The notes under the pieces: model-generated | Databases searched by the model: none | Seen by the model: only the letters and a program-made list of their open reading frames with translations | What the model was told of the DNA's origin: nothing | In this document: piece by piece, positions 29,512-37,926 of the stretch | Layout: every line of letters begins with the position of its first letter | Position numbering within the stretch: position 1 is the stretch's first letter | Program-made: the position numbers and the translations under genes | Assembly: GCA_012295275.1 (NCBI GenBank) | Contig: CM022666.1 | Coordinates: forward strand, 9,295,423-9,359,422 | Source: Chrysomallon squamiferum | Taxonomy: Eukaryota; Mollusca; Gastropoda; Neomphalida; Peltospiridae | Direction of reading: 5' to 3' | DNA: 64,000 bases

Positions 29512-32500
29512 ATTGCAGCCAAAACTGACAATGGCAAAGTGTCGAAGGAATGTAGAAAATTTCTTGGAAGCTTGTCGTAAAATAGGTGTAAATCAGGTGA
29601 GTTAATTAAGAGGTGTTATTAAAAAAATATTTAAAGGCAGGTGTTTTTAAATAACATCTATTGTATGATGCTGTGAATCAGGTGAGCAAATTAACAGGTA
29701 AAAAGTTGTTAAAAACCAAGTGATATGTAGAATAAAACCAGGATATTTAACTATAGATTTACATGGAAGTTGTATTAAAAATATATCTATGCAGCCATTC
29801 TTGAAATTTTTTTAAAAATAATAATAATAAAATTAATAGTCCACATTTCTGGTTGCTGTATATGTTTATTTTCAAAATATTGTCAAAACACATTTTTTAT
29901 TTTTTACAAATGTGAACAGTAATGTTACTGTGTTGATATGCAGAATGCATGGAACTGGAGTTGTGTTCTCATGCATGACAGCGTCATTTGTTTTTACTGA
30001 AACTAAATATATAATTTATTTTTTTTACTCTGTACATCATTTCTGTCTGTTTTTCTTGTTTTGTAATTTTTATTTACTTTCAGTCAGTGTATTATGATCA
30101 TTTTATATTTGATCTTTGTTTTTGATTTTTCTACTTTGTAAACTGAAGTTTCCATATGTCTGTTTTTCCTGTCAAATATTCGCATCAAATTGTGAGATAG
30201 AGTATACAAATTGTTGAAATATTTAATCAGTCACCATGTTGGTCTTTGTGGAATCCATTAATCATGATTAGTCTGAACTTAGCAGTTTGTTTTGTTTATC
30301 TTGGTACACAGATTGTTTATAAGAAAAACAAAATTATGAAGACATATTTTTAATTCTGGTTTTGACAACAGCAAGAACAAATAAATGTCTCAATATTGTT
30401 ATTTAAGCAGGTAACAAATCTAAAACTGATTTGGGTTGGAAATTGTTCTCTAATTCTGTCCTTTTGAAATTAATTTCATCAAACTTTAATAGATGGGTAT
30501 ATCAGGATGTCAGATATTCTCAGTGTAAACAAGATAGCATGATAGCTATACTTATAATCTAATTAATCAAGATTATAGAAACCATCTATATAAAATAAAT
30601 AAATAAATAAATAAACATTTGTAGCAACCAGCATTTTTCCAACTTGACATCCTAATTGTGGGTCCTGCACATTACAGTCCCAGCCCTTCAAATATTTATT
30701 ACTCATTTTGAATGCTAGATTGGTACTTATTTGTCAGAACTCAGTATTTCTGTAGATTGCTTGTAAACTGATGATTTTATATACATGGAAAATGTTCATA
30801 TGGAAACAGTTCTATTCATGAAATATGTTGCACTGTGAATTGTTTTCATGTTTTTTGTTGTTTTTTATTTATTATAATTAATGTTTTAATTTTTTTTTGT
30901 CAGTTAACAAGTTTCTTTGTTATCATTTATTTAAACAGACTGAAACAAAAATTAAGTGTGATAACATTCAAATACATTTTGATTAAAACTTATTCATCAA
31001 AATAAATTATTTTAAAACAAAAGATATTTTGATTTAAATTGAGAATACACATTCTCAGTTTAAATGTAACCATTAAGTTACAGTTAAGTTTTTGTACATT
31101 AGTTTACCAAATGTATATGTGTTTTGAATACTCACGTTATGTTTTCAGTATATTATTTATTTAACTAGGTATTGTTTGTTTTAATTATTTATTGTATTAT
31201 TTATTATAAGTATTATTTATGTAAATGTGTTGTATCACACACTGCACTGTGCTGTTGTCTGGTGTCTGAGTTTTAACTAACAACACCTTCTTGGACAACA
31301 TCGGCTACTGGGCCGTCTTTGTTGTGGTTCATGTTCATTTTGACACTTTTGTTTGACATTTCTACTAACCTGAATCAGGGCTTTTGAGAGGATTAAGGGA
31401 TTTTTTTTTTTTTTTTTAATCAACATTCAACACCCCACTCCCCACACCCCCACCCCATACCCACCAATAATTTCTCAGCAAACTAATAATGTCATCTCTT
31501 TTGGTGGGTTTTTAATTAATTTTATCAAATAATTAATTAATTATAAATATTTAAAAAAACAAACAAAAAAAACAACTTACTGAAATGTGAAATTATCATC
31601 AAAGTTTATCTTTCAAAGTTTGAACATAAAGTATTTTTACTTACAATTTCATCTGAGACAACCATTTGTAAATAATTTTTTTTTTTTTTTTACAAAATCC
31701 TTACTGATTATTATAAAGACTATTTTTAACTGAGTTTGACTTATTGTTAACTGAATATTTTAATGTTATGATCAGTTTAAACTGGTTTGTTCTTAAATGT
31801 TTAAAATGAGAAGAAGCAGAGAAAAGTAAATTTGTAAATTTACTTCAGAGCAATGTAATCCTCTTGAGGGATTAAAGAAATAATTTTAATCTTAACAGAA
31901 AATACTAACTGTAATTAATAGGTTTGATTCCAAATGTAGATTTGATTGAAATCCATTTAGAAATAACAAAAATTGCCTCTGTCGGCATACAGAGTAAAGT
32001 CATTTTAATACTGGCTCTATTGTTTTAAATGTTCACTGATTTTAAAAGGGAATATATCAGGATACACACTAAGATAAAACTGGTTACATTAATTTCAAAA
32101 AGGAATTGATCAGGGTACATAGTACAGATTTTGTAATCTGCTTTTACTGAACATGATTGTAAGTGTTCATGATAGGATATCATTTAAAACTGATTATATT
32201 AATTGTAATAGAGAATTATGTTAAAGGAAACATTGGATGGAAATCTACACTAAAATTAACAAATGTACTACACCAGTCGGCAAGGATGACAGCAGATGCT
32301 TTAAACTGTTAAAAATGGTTGAAAAATATATACCTTTCAGTACATAAGTTGTTACAGATGTAGGTAATGAACTTTCAGTTTATATGTTACAGATATAGGT
32401 TATGATGCTTTGTGTATATGTTCATTCAACTGTAGATCTTAGTTGTAAGTAGATAAAACACAAATTATGAAAGAAATGGAAATCAGGCTGAAAATGGACC

Positions 32501-35500
32501 ACAGTGTGTGAAATAAAATACATCTGATGTACAAAAATTGTGTAGTTAATGACAGTGTAGTTTACCACTTGTGAAGAATTTGACAAACAAAACTTCTTAT
32601 CTGGAAGAAAATAAAAGAGAAACTTACGAAACAGTCCCCATCCAAGTGAAGGTAAGTATTTTATTCTTAATTTCTGTATTGCAAGTTAACAAATTACCCA
32701 GAAAATCATACTCATACAGTCTATAAATATATACAACTTTATTCACCTATACTAACTGAGGTAGCTGGGAAATGAATAATGCTTTTTTGTTCACTTTTTT
32801 TTTTTCCTATTTTCTATTTTTTAAATAATTAATCTAGGCCCTCTTTTAATCTTGACAGCCGCAGTTACTTGTATTAATTACAGTGTTTTCTAGATTCATC
32901 TTCTAAAAATAATAAATATATATTACCAAAGTTATGTAAAAAAAATAATAATAAAAATGTTGTGGTCATTTTTTATTTTTTAGTCAGCTGTTTTGCCCAT
33001 TAAAATCTTTAAATGAAATGGAAAGGTTTACAAAAAAATAATAATAATAATAAAAAATAACTAATAAAAAATAAATAAAATATAAACAAATTTGTAACTA
33101 TAAATTTTTTTTTTTTAAATGTAGGTATTATTGTTAAAAAAAAGAAGATTCATTGCCTCTATCTGGAGTGGTACAGATCATTTCAGTACTGACACGCTGA
33201 ACTGAAATAACGTTTATATACCAGAGTAATTAAATGGCTGTTTAATTCAACCATAGAAAATCAAACTTAAAGTTTAATAAGAACATTCTCTGATTTTGAA
33301 AAGAAATGTCAAACCACATTAGTTTCATTTGTTTTAAGTTTCTTTTCATTTAAAACGTTTTTCATCTTGCATTGTTGTCTTCCCAGCATGCAGTTTAATC
33401 AAAATGGCTGACATCTGTTGCACAGTTTTAGCTTGTTTGCTTTTAGCTCATCCATTGTGAAATTGTTCTTCATTATTTTTTTTTTTCAGTTTCAACTTCA
33501 TTTGTTTCTACTAACCAACTTAACATTTATGTTTATTGTTAACTGTAAATCTTTAACCACAGTTTGTGATTATTAGAGGACGTATAGACATACAGACTGA
33601 TATACTGACATTCATAAATAGTTCACATTTTTTTCCTTTTCCTATTTTTTTAAAAAGTAACAAAATTAACAAAATCAGAAATTATTAGCCAAAATTTAAG
33701 ACTGATTACTAGATCTAAATTTAAGTTTTAGATTCTAGCTTAAATGAGTAAAAATATATATGTTAATTTTTATAAATGATATTAATAATTGAAAGGAATT
33801 AAAATTCACATATACGTGGGTGTCGTTTTTTCAGAGAGATCTCTGTAGTTGTGAGGACATTACAGAGAACCTTCGACCTGTCCGCGTCGCTAAAACTGTG
33901 CAACACTTAGTGGCCTTCCCTCGACTAACAGCACGCGACTACCACATCACCTACCTGTGCATCAGCATCTTGTGTCTCACCTGTTTACTGCTCTTCTTAA
34001 AACCTCTGTGAACTGTAGACTAACTATTTTATGAAAGCATGTAGACTAATTGAAATGTGTGTGAGTTAATAGTTGTGTGAACTCACAGAGTAACCAAGTA
34101 CTTTGTGAAAACTGTAGACTAATTAAAACATGAACTCACAGTAGATTAACTTTTTGTTAAAATGTATTGACTAATTATAATGTGTGTGAACTACTTTGTG
34201 TGCTAACTACTTTGTGAAAACAGAACAAACTAACTTGTATGAAAATACAGACTAACTACACATAGATTGTCTTGTATGATATTTCAACTAAAAACTGTTT
34301 GAAAACATTAACAACAAAAATTGTGTGAATTGTGCAGATTAATATTTGTGTGAAATGCTAGTAGACAAATTCCATATGAACAAGTAACAGCATAACAGCT
34401 GTTAAAACATAGATCAGTAATCTATATGTGTGAAAATATTAAAATTTAAAAAATCATGCATCATTTTATAAAATCTTAGTGAAGACCACTAGATTACTTT
34501 ACAAAAATTTCAGTTCTTGTTAATTATTTTAAAATAAATATGTTTATTTGTTATTTGTCACATACAAGCCAAGTGTCATGCTGTCCTTTTTTCTTTCTTT
34601 TATTTAAATTGGTTTTTTAAATTGTCACAGTGTTAAACAGAACATTGGATACATTTTTACATTGTATATGTAATTAAGGCACATAAAATAAATGTCCAAA
34701 AGCTGTTTATTGGGAGTATTTATGACATGTGACTTTCAGCATTTAGATTAAAATAAAATTGATAAAAATAAAACTACAGGATGATTATGACTATAGCAAG
34801 TAGATTCAAATATGATAAAGATTTAAGGTATGTGATGTCTCATCAGTAATGTCACTGATAGCAAATAGATTGAGAAGTAGTATATATTAAAGTGTAGAGT
34901 TAGTGCTGTAATATTGTCAATTTATCACTGATATGATAAGGATTTACTAATACTTGAATTTTATAAAGAAAATGGATTATTTGATACAAATAAATGTTAA
35001 TTAATGTATTAATATTGCAGGTTTATGGTCACAAAACAATACTATTTGTTAATTTCTAATAATATACAAATCCAGTTTAAAAAAAAGAATGGACAATTTA
35101 GTGTCTTTTGTGAAGATGTATGGTAATAAAGACAATGTATATAAAGATACACTGATATATAAAAAATATTTTATAGCTGTACAAGATTAATCTCAGAAAT
35201 ATTTCAAAAGTAAGTAATTACAACAAAAACAAAAACTGCATACATTTGAGTTTGGTTAACAGGAAACAATTAGATAACATGAGATTTGTAATATATTATT
35301 GCTTTTATTATTATTTTATTATTATTATTTATTATTATTGTTATTATTATTTTTACTATTATTATTATTATTATTATGATTATGATTATAATTTTTGCTA
35401 TTGTTATTATTATTATTAATATTGCATAGGTAATAAAATTATTAAATATAGAGGAAATAAAGAATACAACTGCTTGCTATTATTGCTAAGACATTCCAGA

Positions 35501-37104
35501 ATTATTATTATTATTATTTTTTTTTCATATATATATATATTTTTTTTTTATTACTGTGAAAAGTGATCTCAAACACTCATGTACTCAGTGTAATGTGTTG
35601 AATATTTACAGTATTTTATATTTGTTTATTAATGTCACTGGCTTTTTGCCTGTCTTATAACCATACTCACTGTAATATGTTGAACATTAAATTCAAAACA
35701 TATGTTTCTTTCATAACAATGTCATTGGCTTCTTGCCCCTTTTATAACTGTATCTTAATAAATGTGTATATATAACAGTTCATTTTACTTCACTCTGTAA
35801 ATCAGAGAATGCTTCCAAGTTTCAAATTTGTTATTGTTATTTCTAAAATCATTGTGATATGTTTTGTGACATAATGTATAAAGAAAATATACATGCACAG
35901 TAACTAATTATAGACACAAAACACACTCACTTATATCCAATCAATATTCACGTGCACTGTATTTTACATAATTACTATGACTCGCACAAATGCTCAGTTC
36001 ATAAAGAGTTAAAAATCAACTGGTATATCCAAATGTTAATAATAGAAGAAAAAAAATTGAATTTTAATCAAAATGATTAACATATGTGTGTATGTATTAT
36101 ATAATGTAACTAAAAAAAATGTTCTTCTTTGAGATTTTACAGAAAACTAGATCATAGAAAACTGATGCTAAAATATTATATAAAGTAAAAAAATAAAAAT
36201 AAAAAATACAGATGTTAAAGTATTAAATGTTAGAAAAACCATAGAAAACAGATGTTAAAATATTAAAATAAAAAACACAGAAAATATGTTAAATTTTTTT
36301 TAAAAAATCCTTCAGATGCTAGCAGCCAAACATTTAGGAAATTATAAATTTGTATTTTAATTATTATGTGTTGTTGTGTTTGTTACCTTGTTTGAGTGTT
36401 TACAAATTTTATTAATAATTTCAAAAAATCAAACTGAATTACTCAATGTTCCAAATTAGATTGTAATAATTTCGAATCTTCAGAAATGAAATTTAAAAAT
36501 TTTGACAGGTTCTGAATTGAAATAATTTTAATGTTTTGAAATCAAATTATTTAAAGATTTTTATAAAATCAGTTTGCCAATGTCTTGTTATTGGTAAAAT
36601 GTCTATTGTTAATGCAATAATGCCTTTGTTTCATTTTATGCAAAATCAGTATTTTACACAATGTTAAACTTTCAACAAGTGAGCTAAAGATCTGCCTTGC
36701 ATTTTTGAAATCACTTGTTTTAGCTACATATTGCCAGCTGTCTGTCTGTACATATGTTACTTTGCTATTTTGTGATAAATTTAGCATTATGCATCCTCAA
36801 GTATTAGTGTCAGTTTAAAATAAACTTGTCATATGACATTGGTATTGTTCATTAGTTCTGAAAAATGAGCCTGTAAAATAAAAGGGTTTTCCTAAAGATG
36901 TATGTAATCTCTATTACTGATTATTTAAAAAAATAAATTCAAATTAGTATTACTATTACAACTGCTACTACTACTACTATGACTACTCCTACTACTACTG
37001 CTACAACTGGTATTGTTACTGTTATTACTACTATTACTGTTGCCATTATTATTGTTATTGTAATTATTGTAATTATTATTATTATTACTACCAATACTAT
37101 CACT

Positions 37105-37135
<31 letters not shown>

Positions 37136-37884
37136 CTGTTTTTGATTGTATTTTAATACTAAGAGACTGCATCATTCTATAAGGCACTTTCATTGGTTAG
37201 TAGCAAGATAATCTTTATAAGAACTTTCTAGAAAAATCACAAAGACACAGCATAACCTTTTATTACCAGTTATGGCTGGAATGCAAAAACAACACATGTA
37301 GTACTCCAGCCTATTATTTTTTTTTTTTTCAAACATTTTTATATAAGAATTCTTTAGATCTGTAATTTAAAAATGAACATACACTTGTCACAGGACAAGT
37401 TGAATTAGTTGTTTCTTTGAAAGCTGATACCTTTATTGTTAAATGTTTATCTGTAATAAAAATTAATTTCCTTGAATTGTACTTTATTATTATTATTTAT
37501 TTGTCAGTTTTTTCTTTCCAATTTTTTTTTTTTTTTTTTTTTTAACTAGCTTCTGAGGAGAACGATGTGCTGATCATTATTATTGTCATCATCATCATTT
37601 TAATTGTCATGTTATTACAAATAGATATTAATTGTTATTAATTTCTACATTAATTATAATTTATTTTGTGATAATGTGAGCTAACCATAGTAAAATTAGA
37701 TCATTATTATTGTTAGTTTTACACAATATCGATGATTTACATTTAGCTGTTTTATTATTAAAGAAATATAATTTCATATTTTAAAAGAATATTTGTTTTT
37801 ATTTATTTTATTTGTTTTGTTACTGACATTGTAACATTCGTATGTTATGATAAAAATATATAAGTACTGAAGATCTATTGCTGC

Positions 37885-37926
<42 letters not shown>

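Noticed and set aside
36939-37193. Poly-Ile/Thr/Val ORFs on both strands
   Set aside because: They are translations of degenerate trinucleotide repeats.
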